From: Adiantum capillus-veneris
Taxonomy: Eukaryota; Streptophyta; Polypodiopsida; Polypodiales; Pteridaceae
Reading direction: 5' to 3'
Assembly (NCBI GenBank): GCA_014529385.2
Contig: CM043959.1
Span: forward strand, 63,811,753-63,875,752
DNA length: 64,000 nucleotides
This document shows positions 10,963 to 22,960 of this stretch, one piece after another. A program made the translations under genes and the position numbers. The notes beneath the pieces are model-generated. The model did no database searches. It had not been told where the DNA came from and saw only the letters and a program-made list of their open reading frames with translations. Position 1 is the first letter of the stretch, and each line of letters starts with the position of its first letter.

Positions 10963-11743
10963 AGAGGAGAGTCGACGCTAAGGAGACCAAGGAAAAAGGA
11001 TTCTGTAGAGTTGGCGGCCGAGGAAAGCAAAGACCAGAGCGAGTGGAGGAGCGGTGGCAGTTGAGGCGGCCAATAAGCAGGAACTACGGGCAAGCATGAG
11101 GCTTGTGAGGAGATAGGGAGCACCGTCAATTGCAAAATAAGGAGGCCAAGAGGCAGACAACAGAGGAAGACGAGGAGTTGGCGGCAACGAAGGAAGATTT
11201 GGAGCATCTATGAGGACGTCTGGTAGCGTTTTTTTTCTTGTTTTTTTTCTTGTTACAAAGCTCAAGGTTCTTTAAAATCAATTGAGAGTGTTCCCACGGT
11301 CAGAGTTAGCTCTACAAGCAGTTAAAGGGCTCTTGGTGATAGGAGACAAACAGATCCAGATACACCTTTCAGCATGACGTGAAGCATTAACATAAGAGTA
11401 AGGGAAGTCGAAAGAACCAGGGATGCTTATGTTAATAAAGAGAAAGGCGAGATAAAGACTTTCTCGCGCTATTGTGATAAAGGGCATGGCTTCTTTTTCT
11501 TCCGCTCTTGACTAAGCAGAAGTTAGTAGATTTTCAATTAGTGGTTGTACTTCAATTTTAACCAAACTTTAAGTTGATAGCAAAAAGAATCTGAGTTCTA
11601 AAGTGTGTCTTGTATCTTTGAAATATTAATTTGTGTCATTTCACTCACCAGTTCCCAAAGCAAGCAACCCCGTGTTGATCCCTGCTCACTAACCGCACTT
11701 ATTTATTCTCGACACCGTGTTGTAAGAAACAAGTGTTAGTGGC
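10963..11743. other. Non-coding flank between hAT and the microsatellite
   Basis: Nothing recognisable. The segment directly continues the sequence left of 2456 when the hAT element is removed. Several short overlapping ORFs occur on the minus strand but none shows a domain or motif. Confidence 0.5.
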
Positions 11744-11888
<145 letters not shown>

Positions 11889-11976
11889 GGCACATGCAAG
11901 TTTGTGCACCTTGGGTACAAAAACGAAGAAAATTTAGGGACATACCTGCACTTATGAAATTTTTTTCTAAAGACGT

Positions 11977-13121
11977 TGTCAGGAGTTTTTTGGAGCACAG
12001 GATTGCACATATGTACATATACATGCATGGTGCATCAAATAAAGGATTGCCCATTTTCCTTAGCCAGGTGGTTATGTGGGGCCCACATGTGTACAGGTAG
12101 GACAGTGTGTACATAGTGCATCGATATTTACTATCACCAGTATCAGTATGTTTTTTCTACAATAATGAGGAGTTTATAGCGCGTAAAACTTCTCGAGGAA
12201 GCTATCCGCGGGCCGACGACGTGAGGTCAGCAGGTGCGTCAGATGGCATCTAGTGGCGTCAGGAGGGCGAACGAGGTCAATATTTGCACGCAGATGAGGA
12301 CGGACACAACGTGGGTGTTTGCTTGTGAGAATTATGCAAAAAGGTCATCATGAGGACCTTTTTTTGGGGCCACTTCACGTGGTTGCGAGACGCATTATTG
12401 AAAAGAAATGATTGCCAGGTGTGCGTATGGATGCAACAGGGTGACAACTATGCACTGTGAGGTCAGTTTTTGGCCTGTTCGGGGTCCGTTTGAGGTCATC
12501 TAAAAGGCCAAGGGTGCCCAACTAATAAAGCTAAGTGTGGGAACTGAAAAAACTGAGAGAAGACCAGAAAAAACGTGGAGAAGAGAGGAGGAACAGCCAC
12601 AGCTGTGTTTTTGCTCATTTTGGAGCCTATTTTGGCCGTAAACTGCTCATCCGAGGTCGGATTTGAGCACTTTGACATTGTAGACTGGGGTTTTGGTCCG
12701 TTCTGGACGCGATGGCGCTGTCCATTTTGCCAAATTCCTCACTCTTTTCCTGCTGTTTTTCTGTGTAAGTTTCTCCTATGAGCGAAGTTTCTGCTCTAGT
12801 TTGTGATTGTATCTGGCTTATTTTACCTATATTGTGTGAGCTATTTGCCCCATTGGTGTTGGCCCAAGCTCAATTGTATCTAAACATCAGAAATTCTCCT
12901 CTTTTGAGCTGAGTTTTTTGGGTGTGTGTGTGTGTGTGTGTGTCTCTGTGTGGAGTGGGCAAGTGGATAGTTTCTCTCCTCTCACTCCAGAGGTGTGTTC
13001 CCTGTCTCGGCCAGGTGTGTTGTGTAAGTCGAGTGGTGCCCCATAGTGTGTGTGTGTATCTTCCCAAGGGTTTGTGTCGGGTCGTTATAGAGGCGCTGTG
13101 TGTGTTTTCATCCCGCTCACA
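11977..13121 (+). repeat. 5' LTR of the Tat-type element
   Basis: 1,145 bp, TG...CA ended, near-identical to 19591-20741. It holds a GT microsatellite at about 12919-12943 whose length differs from that of the 3' LTR. Confidence 0.93.
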
Positions 13122-13127
13122 TTCTTT

Positions 13128-13145
13128 TGGCGCCCCCACGGAGGA
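13128..13145 (+). promoter_or_regulatory. Primer-binding site
   Basis: TGGCGCCCCCACGGAGG lies a few bases after the 5' LTR. The TGGCGCC start is usual for plant Gypsy primer sites. The tRNA cannot be named safely from this sequence. Confidence 0.6.
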
Positions 13146-13159
13146 TCTTCTTCGAGTAC

Positions 13160-13290
13160 CTTCTGCTTCGAGCTTCGAGCTTCGAGCTTCGGGATTACAG
13201 GTTGCAGGTTGCAGATTACAGGTTACAGGTTACAGGTTACAGGTTACAGGTTACAGGGACAGGTATAGGTACAGGTGATTCACACAGGTA
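13160..13290. repeat. 7-bp minisatellites in the retroelement leader
   Basis: Three to four copies of GCTTCGA (about 13164-13189) are followed by about nine copies of a TTACAGG-type heptamer (about 13193-13258) and then ACAGGTA variants. They lie between the primer site and gag. Confidence 0.9.
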
Positions 13291-14210
13291 CAGGTAGCTG
13301 GAGTACAGTGATATACTAGCAGTGATGTCACTTGCAGTTGTTGTGGGTATGCATCACTTGGCGCCTGTTTGAGCACATTTTCTATTGGATTGTACGTTAC
13401 TTGTGGAAACTGCCATGGTACGCCTTTGTGGAGCCATATATGGTTTTATTTGGCAGTCCCAGCCATTTCTGAGACTTGGTCTGGAAGATAGTCATTTCTG
13501 AGACTTGACTATACGCGATTTGCATTAGCTTTCGTGTGAGGGTCGATAGCGTGAGGTTTTTATTGAGCTGGGGGATTCTCAAATGTGGAGATCCTTTCGG
13601 TGATACAGGTAGCTGGAGCACCCTTTTTGTGACCTCGCTATAGGCTATGTACTAGTGAGTCCTACTTGATGCTCGGGTTCTATTGTTGACAGTTTATGCA
13701 TACATAGACAGTCTATATTTTGGGTTCTCATTGCTCTACTTCTAGGGAAAACTCTGTCGAAATTTTCCCAAGTTATGATGGCTGGTTTTTTGGTATTTTG
13801 AGCCATTTATGCTGTTATGCTGCTGAAATTTTGGCAAAATCAGAGGATAAGTCAAGTGTGCCTTCTTGGGAGCTTCATGGTTCACTTTAATGGATGATCA
13901 AAATGGCCCTTAGTTCACTCCTTTTCATTTAACTCAAAGAATTCAGATTAATATTCATGTGTCCAGGAAGATCTTTTTCCAGCAGCGCATAGTCTTTATG
14001 TTTGGGCCAAGAAGATTGAGAGAGATCCTGGAATGTCCTTTGCCTGTTGTAATTCCAATGATCAACTATGAAAACTCATTTGATGTGCATGTGTTTGTCC
14101 TTATCTAAAATTGAGCTCCATTGAAGTTTCTGGGGATTGGGTAGTGAAAAGTCTTGGGTTCTTGCACGTGTGTTCAAAGGGGTTCTCAAAGCATTGTAAC
14201 TTGGGTAGCC

Positions 14211-17200
14211 ATGGCTTTCTCTTATCCGGAGTTTCATGGAAGAAGTGATGAAGATGTGGAAGAATTTTTGGAAAAGATGGAGGTTTCCTGCATTAGCAAC
14301 CAGATTCATGACCCTGCGCAGATGTTACGCCTTCTCCAAATTTGTTTGAAGAGTGATGCACAAGTTTGGTCTAAAGCATTTGAAGAGGAGTTGCGTGTGG
14401 CTGATCCACCTGTAAGGTTGAGTTGGGACAATCTACGACATGGGTTGGAAGTGGAGTTTGTGAAGATAGAAGATCCTGACAAGGTGTGGCAGGAAGTACA
14501 GGCTTTGGTGCAAAAGGAAGGTGAGACAGTAGATGCGTACATACGTAAGTTTTCATTGGCATGGGAGCGAATGTGCAAGGCTTTAGCACCACAAGTACCC
14601 CCGCCTGACATGATGAAGAAGGACAGGTTCTTGGTTGGTCTTTGGGAGAATATACGTTGGAGAGTGGAGTTAAAGAAGCCTAGGACATATGAAGATGCAC
14701 TAGAGGTAGCAAGGAACAAAGAGTGGAAGCTGAGGAAAATGAGTCAGTTAGGGGTGGAGTCTTTGCCCATGAGGTCTGAATTTCAGCCTATGGACTCTTT
14801 ACAAGGTCGTATGTCAGGGGTTCATCATGAACCAGTGGTTCCTGTTACTACTCAGGTTATGCCAGCAGTGGTCACTACAGCAGTGCAATATGATGGCCTA
14901 AGGCAAGACATGAGGCAAATGGTAGATTTGATGAAGAATCTGAGCCTAAACATGCTAGGTCAAGTGGGAAATAATCGAGGTCGAGGGCGGTTTGCAAATC
15001 AGCCAGGAGGTGAAGAAAGGCCTAGGAATGGTGTTGGACAAAGCAATGGTAGGTTTTGGAGGCAGACGCCCACATGTTATAATTGTGGAGAGTTGGGTCA
15101 CATCAGCCCGCAATGTGATAAGCCACCAAGGATGGGGGGAGACATGTATCCATTGCCAAGACAGGTGCTAACTAGGTCAAATGATTATGGCATCGAAATT
15201 AAGGGAGACGAAGGAACCAGTGGATTGACCCAGGAGGAAAAGGGAAAGACAAAAGTGCTAAGTGTAGTCACCTTGGAGAAGGCATCAAAGCTAGAGGATA
15301 CATTAGTGATGCCTATAGGGAAGAGGACCACAGAGGATAAGGAAGGAAGAAGTGCCTCAGGTCCTAGTAAGAAGAAAGGAAAGAGCCATGAAGGCGAGGA
15401 TGTCAAGGCCAAGAGGAAAAGGAGAGCTCGTCGAAAGTTTCATGTTTCAGATTTTCCACTAGGGGATGGGCAATTAAGCTATGACTTGAGGGAGGATCTG
15501 ACGAGCAGGAAGGCAGATGTTACTTTTGGGCAGCTTATAGAGATGGTGCCTAAGCTAAAGCGACAGTGGAAGAGGATGGTTAACCCAATGGAGAAAGAGC
15601 CAGAGAGAGGTTCAGTAAAGGTGTTGGCAATGGACGAGCTACCAGACATTTGTCCAATAGTAGATGTGTGGCATAAAAGGAAAAATTTGGGACAAGGTTA
15701 TGTGGATGGCGGAGCCCAAATATGCGTCATAACACACTCATGCGTTGAGAAGATGGGTCTCACAGTGGCTGGGGTGTCAGGTTTTCGGATCAAATTGGCA
15801 AACCATCAAAAAGTAAAATGCTTGGGTGTTGTAAAGAGCTTAGAAGTGGAGGCATATGAAGCAAAGGCAGTGGTTGATTTTCATGTGATGCCAGCAGGGT
15901 TGGGAGCATATCCTATTATACTGGGCAGACCATGGTTACGTGCAGTGGGAGCTGTTCAAGATTGGCGACATGGTACGATTAGCCTCTATGGAAAGACAGG
16001 TACCAAGAAGCTTTATAATATGGACACAAGGAAACGATTAGAGGAGCTTTATGAAGATGAGGATGAGTCTAGTGATGAAGACTCTTCCACGGTGACAGAT
16101 GAGGACAGTGATAGCACTACCAGCAGTGATGAGGATATTGATGTTGCATTTCTTTTAATGGATAAAGAAATCCAGGAGTGTGGTTTAGTCGCATTTGCGA
16201 AGGAAGTTGAAGATGAAAGTGAAGGGCCTTATGAAGTGATTGAAGGGCTGATGCAAACCAAAGTTGAGTTGTCAAAGAAGCAAGAATTAATGACGCAAAT
16301 GATCAGTGGAGACCTCTCAACTATGGAGAAGGATATATTTTTGCATATGCTGGCTAGTTTTCCTGATTTGTTCATTACTTCATATGAAGAGATCAGAGGA
16401 TTCAAGGGTGAAGAGATGCATATAGAGCTGAAAGAAGGTGCTAAGCCAGTGCGGCAAAGGCTAAGAAGGATGGGTCAAGAGCAAATGGAAGCCTTGCGGG
16501 TAGAGGTGGACAAGTTATTGAAGGCAGGGTTCATAGTTCCAGTGGAGACCACAGAATGGGTGAGTCCAGTTGTAGTCAGTCCAAAGAAGGATGGGAAGTG
16601 GAGGATTTGTGTAGATTTTAAACCCTTAAATGCAGCCACTAAGAAGAACCCATATCCTCTTCCATTCATTGACCAGATCTTGGATTCAGTGGCAGGTTAT
16701 GAAAGGTACAGTGTGTGTGATGGTTTTTCAGGCTATTTTCAATTGAAGATTGCTCTTAAAAACCGCACAAAGACAACTTTTATTACGCCATGGGGCTGCT
16801 ATTGCTACACAGTATTGCCATTTGGGTTGTCAAATGGACCTTCCTTCTATCAAGAGAGAGAAAATTGGGTGTTGGAACCATTCATTGGTATTTGTGTTAA
16901 AGCTTTTATGGATGACTTTTGTGTCTATAGCAGTAGGGCTGATCACCATGAGAAGCTGCAGATGGTATTGGCTCGATATGATGAATGTGGAGGACAACTA
17001 AATCCAAAGAAATGTCATCTAGCACAGCCAAGGGTGAAGTTATTGGGCCATATGGTGTCAGAAAATGGCATTGAGGCTGATCCAGATAAGGTGAAGTCTA
17101 TTATTCTTCTTCCATCACCTATGAGTACGAAGCAATTGGCAACATTTATACACAAAGTGAAGTACATGGCACGGTTTATTCCATTATCTTCGCAGCTTCT

Positions 17201-19562
17201 TTATCCATTACAGCAAGTGGCAAAGCATGATCCATTGCAATGGGATGACAAGTGTGAAGAAGTGTTTCAAGAGGTGAAAGAGGTGTTAGGGGGGTTGTCA
17301 GCCATGCAGGCTCCTGATTGGGAGAAAGTTTTTTATGTAAATCCATCAGTAGGGGATGATGCCATTGGAGCCATGCTATTGCAAAAGGGGAAGGGCAGCC
17401 ATTATATGAGGCCAGTGTATTATGCAAGCCGAGTGAAGTTGGTAGCGGAGAGAAAGTTATCGGAAGTAGAGCTAGTGATGGCCAGTGTAATATTTGCTTG
17501 TCGACGATTTCGTCATTACTTGCTACCACGGCCTTTTGTTTTCTTGACGAGTTATGCCTTTTTGCCACAGTTAATTAATGGTATTAACATGTCAAATGTG
17601 GTGAAGAAATGGGTAATTGAGCTGCAAGAGTTTGAGTTCTCTTTTCTAGTGGAAGATAGTACAAGGGCTACCCTAGCTGATTTGTTGACCTACAAGGAGA
17701 ATCCCCTTATTGTTAAAGAAGAGGTGGTGAGAAAGGTAGTTGAAGAAGTGCCACAGATCAGCAATGCACATGTGTTGTTCTTTGATGGTTCATACAGAAA
17801 GAGCCACGATGCAGCTTCAGGGGGTATAGCACTTTATGATCCAGAGGGGAAGCTAGTATGCAAGAGAGGGTTCAAATTGGATGCGCATAGTAACAATGAG
17901 GCTGAATATGCTACATTGGAAGCCGGATTACACATTTGTTTGAAGCATGGGGTTCGAAGGTTGAGCATAAAAGGTGATGCCTTGTTAGTGGTGAAGCAAG
18001 TGCTGGGTGTGTGGAAGAGCAAGAACACCTCATTGAAGGAAATGTGCTTTAGAATTAAAGGCCTGTTAAAAAAGTTTGAAGCATGGAGCATCAAACACAT
18101 TGAACGTGCTCTAAATGGAGAGGCACATGAAGCAGCTCAAGGCATGATTGGGGAGCTATTCGTGTTAAGGACCAATTTACCTCTTTATCATGGTCGGGAA
18201 AGTTTGGCTCAAGAAGAGGAGTTTTTGCTAACAGGAATCATTCCAAAGGAGATTCAGAAGTCTAAGAAGTATGGCTTTGTGCGTAGAGCATACAGGTACA
18301 AATTGATTGGCGATGTCTTATACATGAAAGGAGCTGATCTCGTGTTGAGGCGTGTACCTTGGCGGGAGGAGCTTTACAGAGTGTTGGAAGAGAATCATGA
18401 AGGCGCATGTGGTGGCCATTTTGCTCTAAAGATCACCTTGCATAAGATTTTGCAAGAGGGGTATGTATGGCCTAGTTTGCACAAGGATGTTCACCATTGG
18501 TGTAGGTCTTGCAATAGGTGTCAAGCATTTGGGAAGAGAGTGTTGAAGCCAGAGCTACGAAAAACCATTATGGCGTTTGATGTGTTTCAAAAGTGGGGGA
18601 TTGATGCAATAGGCCCGTTACCTATCACAAGCAGGGGCAAAAGCTATATTTTGACGGCAGTGGACTATCTTTCTAGATGGGCAGAGGCTATAGCAGTAAA
18701 ACAGATCACTGCAAAGGATGTGGCAAAATTTGTGTATGATGAAATATGTTGCAAGTTTGGGGTGCCATTAGAGCTACTTTCAGATAAGGGGCCAGGATTT
18801 AGAGCTAAACTGCTAGACTTCTTATGCACAAAGATGAAGATTAGGCACCAGCATACCACTCCTTATTACCCGCAGTGTAATGGCTTGAATGAAAGATTCA
18901 AGGGTGAGTTGGTACAGATTCTTTCGAAAGTGACAGAGCACCAAGGAAAGAATTGGGATTTGGAATTGCCTAGTGCATTATGGGCTTACCGTACTTCGGT
19001 GAAGACAGGTACAGGGTTTACTCCATTTCATTTGGTGTATGGAAAGGAAGCACTATTGCCTGTGGAGGTAGAGTTGCTTGCGGTCAAGATGTTAGAGAAG
19101 TTGCTTGGGCCTCCTAGTGATGCATTCAAAGAGAGGCTCTTGCAGTTACAAGAGGTCCAATTGGATAGGATGAGCGCATTGGAGCATTATGGGCAGATAC
19201 AGGATAAGGCTTTGGCAAAGATAAATGAAAAGGTTAAAAGTAAGGGTATCAAGAAACATGACTTGGTTTTGCGCTACAATAGTAAGCTGGACAACACCTT
19301 CCAAAAGAAGTTTCAGATTAAGTGGGAAGGCCCTTTCAAGGTAGTGGAGTGTTTTCCAAATGGCACATATCAGCTGGCTAACCTGGATGGTGTTCTACAT
19401 ACGTCAAGGGTAAATGGATTGCGTCTTAAGTTGTATCATGCCAGGTTGATGATGGTGGAGCAAGATGAGTTGTCTGTGGATCAAGCTGTGTTGGTGAGGG
19501 ATGAGGAGACCTGTGATGCGACGAGTCTCATATCTCTCTTTGCTGCTGCTGATCATGAATGA
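14211..19562 (+). CDS. Gag-pol polyprotein, Tat-type Ty3/Gypsy, intact
   Basis: A single open frame of 1,783 residues from the ATG at 14211 (GCCATGG context; an upstream in-frame ATG at 14154 is less likely because related gag starts with MAF). In order: gag; CCHC knuckle CYNCGELGHISPQC from residue 289; retropepsin with DGGA at Asp499; reverse transcriptase with FMDD at 901-902; a first RNase H whose usual DAS and TDH read NPS and TSY; a second, archaeal-like RNase H starting FFDGS (Asp1192) with NNEAEY and KGDAL; and integrase with an HHCC finger near 1395-1430 and catalytic Asp1465, Asp1525 and Glu1561 (D-35-E). The first RNase H looks catalytically dead and the second looks intact, as expected for Tat. 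No frameshift or stop is seen. Confidence 0.95.
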   Translation: MAFSYPEFHGRSDEDVEEFLEKMEVSCISNQIHDPAQMLRLLQICLKSDAQVWSKAFEEELRVADPPVRLSWDNLRHGLEVEFVKIEDPDKVWQEVQALVQKEGETVDAYIRKFSLAWERMCKALAPQVPPPDMMKKDRFLVGLWENIRWRVELKKPRTYEDALEVARNKEWKLRKMSQLGVESLPMRSEFQPMDSLQGRMSGVHHEPVVPVTTQVMPAVVTTAVQYDGLRQDMRQMVDLMKNLSLNMLGQVGNNRGRGRFANQPGGEERPRNGVGQSNGRFWRQTPTCYNCGELGHISPQCDKPPRMGGDMYPLPRQVLTRSNDYGIEIKGDEGTSGLTQEEKGKTKVLSVVTLEKASKLEDTLVMPIGKRTTEDKEGRSASGPSKKKGKSHEGEDVKAKRKRRARRKFHVSDFPLGDGQLSYDLREDLTSRKADVTFGQLIEMVPKLKRQWKRMVNPMEKEPERGSVKVLAMDELPDICPIVDVWHKRKNLGQGYVDGGAQICVITHSCVEKMGLTVAGVSGFRIKLANHQKVKCLGVVKSLEVEAYEAKAVVDFHVMPAGLGAYPIILGRPWLRAVGAVQDWRHGTISLYGKTGTKKLYNMDTRKRLEELYEDEDESSDEDSSTVTDEDSDSTTSSDEDIDVAFLLMDKEIQECGLVAFAKEVEDESEGPYEVIEGLMQTKVELSKKQELMTQMISGDLSTMEKDIFLHMLASFPDLFITSYEEIRGFKGEEMHIELKEGAKPVRQRLRRMGQEQMEALRVEVDKLLKAGFIVPVETTEWVSPVVVSPKKDGKWRICVDFKPLNAATKKNPYPLPFIDQILDSVAGYERYSVCDGFSGYFQLKIALKNRTKTTFITPWGCYCYTVLPFGLSNGPSFYQERENWVLEPFIGICVKAFMDDFCVYSSRADHHEKLQMVLARYDECGGQLNPKKCHLAQPRVKLLGHMVSENGIEADPDKVKSIILLPSPMSTKQLATFIHKVKYMARFIPLSSQLLYPLQQVAKHDPLQWDDKCEEVFQEVKEVLGGLSAMQAPDWEKVFYVNPSVGDDAIGAMLLQKGKGSHYMRPVYYASRVKLVAERKLSEVELVMASVIFACRRFRHYLLPRPFVFLTSYAFLPQLINGINMSNVVKKWVIELQEFEFSFLVEDSTRATLADLLTYKENPLIVKEEVVRKVVEEVPQISNAHVLFFDGSYRKSHDAASGGIALYDPEGKLVCKRGFKLDAHSNNEAEYATLEAGLHICLKHGVRRLSIKGDALLVVKQVLGVWKSKNTSLKEMCFRIKGLLKKFEAWSIKHIERALNGEAHEAAQGMIGELFVLRTNLPLYHGRESLAQEEEFLLTGIIPKEIQKSKKYGFVRRAYRYKLIGDVLYMKGADLVLRRVPWREELYRVLEENHEGACGGHFALKITLHKILQEGYVWPSLHKDVHHWCRSCNRCQAFGKRVLKPELRKTIMAFDVFQKWGIDAIGPLPITSRGKSYILTAVDYLSRWAEAIAVKQITAKDVAKFVYDEICCKFGVPLELLSDKGPGFRAKLLDFLCTKMKIRHQHTTPYYPQCNGLNERFKGELVQILSKVTEHQGKNWDLELPSALWAYRTSVKTGTGFTPFHLVYGKEALLPVEVELLAVKMLEKLLGPPSDAFKERLLQLQEVQLDRMSALEHYGQIQDKALAKINEKVKSKGIKKHDLVLRYNSKLDNTFQKKFQIKWEGPFKVVECFPNGTYQLANLDGVLHTSRVNGLRLKLYHARLMMVEQDELSVDQAVLVRDEETCDATSLISLFAAADHE

Positions 19563-19590
19563 TCTAGCAGGCTAGGGGATGGGCAAATTA

Positions 19591-20741
19591 TGTCAGGAGT
19601 TTTTTGGAGCAAGGGATTGCACATATGTACATATACATGCATGGTGCATCAAATAAAGGATTGCCCATTTTCCTTAGCCAGGTGGTTATGTGGGGCCCAC
19701 ATGTGTACAGGTAGGACAGTGTGTACATAGTGCATCGATATTTACTATCACCAGTATCAGTATGTTTTTTCTACAATAATGAGGAGTTTATAGCGCGTAA
19801 AACTTCTCGAGGAAGCTATCCGCGGGCCGACGACGTGAGGTCAGCAGGTGCGTCAGATGGCATCTAGTGGCGTCAGGAGGGCGAACGAGGTCAATATTTG
19901 CACGCAGATGAGGACGGACACAACGTGGGTGTTTGCTTGTGAGAATTATGCAAAAAGGTCATCATGAGGACCTTTTTTTGGGGCCACTTCACGTGGTTGC
20001 GAGACGCATTATTGAAAAGAAATGATTGCCAGGTGTGCGTATGGATGCAACAGGGTGACAACTATGCACTGCGAGGTCAGTTTTTGGCCTGTTCGGGGTC
20101 CGTTTGAGGTCATCTAAAAGGCCAAGGGTGCCCAAGTAATAAAGCTAAGTGTGGGAACTGAAAAAACTGAGAGAAGACCAGAAAAAACGTGGAGAAGAGA
20201 GGAGGAACAGCCGCAGCTGTGTTTTTGCTCATTTTGGAGCCTGTTTTGGCCGTAAACTGCTCATCCGAGGTCAGATTTGAGCACTTTGACATTGTAGACT
20301 GGGGTTTTGGGCCGTTCCGAACGCGATGGCACTGTCCATTTTGCCAAATTCCTCACTCTTTTCCTGCTGTTTTTCTGTGTAAGTTTCTCCTATGAGCGAC
20401 GTTTCTGCTCTAGTTTGTGATTGTATCTGGCTTATTTTACCTATATTGTGTGAGCTATTTGCCCCATTGGTGTTGGCCCAAGCTCAATTGTATCTAAACA
20501 TCAGAAATTCTCCTCTTTTGAGCTGAGTTTTTTGGGTGTGTGTGTGTGTGTGTGTGTGTGTCTCTGTGTGGAGTGGGCAAGTGGATAGTTTCTCTCCTCT
20601 CACTCCAGAGGTGTGTTCCCTGTCTCGGCCAGGTGTGTTGTGTAAGCCGAGTGGTGCCCCATAGTGTGTGTGTGTGTATCTTCCCAAGGGTTTGTGTCGG
20701 GTCGTTATAGAGGCGCTGTGTGTGTTTTCATCCCGCTCACA
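19591..20741 (+). repeat. 3' LTR of the Tat-type element
   Basis: 1,151 bp, TGTCAGG start and CTCACA end, followed by ACGT. A weak purine-rich stretch (AGGGGATGGG) precedes it. Confidence 0.93.
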
Positions 20742-22440
20742 ACGTGTCAAAAAGTATCAAAAAACACAACACACTCTCTATAATCCATGACTTGAAGCAG
20801 TGGCCAATGGAAATTGTAACATTGTTTTCTCTACAAAATGATACAATATTATATAAACAGACGTCTGCAAGTTGAATTGCTAAGAAAAGAGAGACATGTG
20901 TCCATATTTTTTGAGGGCTTTACAATTTAACACCTGGATATACAGTCCTAAGAAAGAACACCCAGCTCAAAAAGGAATGGTCCTTATGTCGATGCACCAA
21001 TTGATGATAGAGGTGTCAAAGAGGCTCACATTATTGGGCATGTAAGAAGGTGCATGCTCTTCCAAAATACATTGCACCTTAAATGCATGTCAAGTATGAC
21101 ATCCCATAAGAGGCGGCAACGTTGGGATATACCAAATGGAAGTAAGAATAGTGGACATACCAATTGTTGCAGGAATTTTAATTTTGAGCCTAAGTCAAGT
21201 TTTTTTGTTGTGCTTTTGAAGTTCTTGAGAGTTTCTCTATTGTAGCAAGAAGAAAACTTTGGAGCAACTTCTTTTGAATGTAATCATTTCTAATGGTATT
21301 GCAAGCTTCTTCATTCCACTTGCTATTGGGTGTATGCAAGATTTATCACAATTGATTAACCCACAAGATGAACTATCTTCCTCCTAACATTCAGAGTAGA
21401 GAGTTGTTTATCTATTTTACATTTTAGTTTTGGACTACTAAATTTATGTCACTTTTCTCAAAGCTTGGTTTGTGCACTTGTCAAATTTCATTGTAGGTTG
21501 GCTCATCAAGTACTTAATGACATGCTATCTTGGATCTCAAGTTTGATCTTCACCCATCAAATATCATTTAAATAGTTCTTGGTTGTGCAATTAAGTAAGT
21601 GGATAAGGTCAATTAAGTAAGTGGATAAGGTCAATGTTGACATTTGCATTGATTCCTTGATGTTTGATGCATTTAATTTAGGGATCCTCCACAACACAAG
21701 CACAACACTTCCTTGTAACGTCTAATCATAAGTGTAGCCTCCATTTGCTAGCTAGTTTGTTTGCTCCTTGGATTTACAAATACAGCATCATCATGTTGAC
21801 TTCAACCCAGGTAGATCAACTTGTTTGATCTATTGAGTATTTTTGCTTTTACTATGTATATTATGATTACTCTCTATATTGGAAAATAAATCTTGTATTT
21901 AATTAAAACTGTTTCATTACTTGCAAGGTGAGTTTGTAATTGGTATTTTCCTGATCAGCTGGGCATCTATGTACATAACACCTGACTGTAGTCATATATT
22001 TGCATCTTGACCCTGGCTGTTTACTTGAATGGAAACATAATGTGGATTATAACAACATTTATTCTCAAAAGTTTTCACAATAACTTTTTTTTGAAGCAAA
22101 ATTCAACCATTGTAGATTTTTCCATAGTCTAGGAGTTTATTCTGCTTATTTTTCTTCACTTTCAAATTTTGACTCGAGGGACACTTTGGGAGCTAGTTTT
22201 AAGGATGTTAAGGTCCGAATTTGGAAAAGTTTTGTATGTAGGAAAAGTGAAACAAACACACACCCATGTGTTGAGTGGATAACAGCTTGCCTAGAACTCG
22301 TATGTGCATACATGCCTTGTCACAACGTTTTATATTCTCCTCTTATCAAGACGAGAGAAAAAGAGAGACAGAATCAAAAGAAAAAATAGGAATAACTTTA
22401 TTCTCACCCAAGTTGTTGGATAGATCTTTGGGATTCACTT
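20742..22440. other. Non-coding stretch
   Basis: No gene, domain or element end is recognised. It continues the host sequence left of 11976. A small tandem duplication AATTAAGTAAGTGGATAAGG occurs at about 21590-21633. Confidence 0.5.
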
Positions 22441-22478
22441 CATTTTCTTCTTCTTCTTCATCTTCTTCTTCTTCTCCT

Positions 22479-22542
<64 letters not shown>

Positions 22543-22556
22543 GTGTGTGTGTGTGT
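22441..22556. repeat. Compound TTC/TC/TG microsatellite
   Basis: TTC-rich tract at 22441-22484, pure TC to about 22538, then a short GTG tract to 22556. Confidence 0.95.
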
Positions 22557-22852
22557 GGTTGTTAGCACCCTTGCTCTGTCTGTCAAGATTTAGAGAATTT
22601 ATAGATTTTTTTGGATGGGGCACAATTTAATTCCTAAAAATTAAAGAGACAAAATATTCAAGGGGGTGCCAATGCCAGGGTTGGTTTTTTACGGGCATTT
22701 TACCCGTTTCAAAGCATTTTTCTTGATTGTTACAGGTGAATATTAGCTACCCTTTAAAAATGCACTTTAATGCCAAAAAATAATAATATCATGGAAATTT
22801 GAAGGTCGAGGGTATCCTTGGTGAGTTAGAGGCCCATCCATGGTAAATCAAT

Positions 22853-22898
<46 letters not shown>

Positions 22899-22960
22899 CA
22901 CACACATACACACACACACACGATCAATAACGTGTCACACACACACACACGAGATCAATA
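22853..22960. repeat. TG tract followed by CA tracts, self-complementary
   Basis: About 44 bp of TG is followed at once by GACACACACATACACACACA. Two copies of CGATCAATAACGTG-like sequence then flank a second CA tract. The TG and CA halves can pair as a hairpin. Confidence 0.92.

Larger units (their letters stand above)
11977..20741 (+). mobile_element. Full-length Ty3/Gypsy retrotransposon of Tat type
   Basis: Two LTRs (11977-13121 and 19591-20741) start TGTCAGG and end CTCACA. They differ by about a dozen substitutions plus GT-tract length, so the insertion is young. ACGT directly precedes the 5' LTR and directly follows the 3' LTR, a probable short target duplication (4 bp, where 5 is more usual). 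A primer-binding-like TGGCGCCC follows the 5' LTR and one long gag-pol frame fills the interior. The arrangement of gag, protease, RT, RNase H, second RNase H and integrase identifies the Tat lineage of plant Ty3/Gypsy elements. Confidence 0.93.

Noticed and set aside
11977-13121. Paired ORFs of 60-118 codons in both LTRs of the Tat-type element
   Set aside because: They are conserved only because the LTRs are near-identical; they show no domain and overlap on both strands.
13192-13260. Interstitial telomere repeat
   Set aside because: The heptamer is TTACAGG, not TTTAGGG, and it lies in a retroelement leader.
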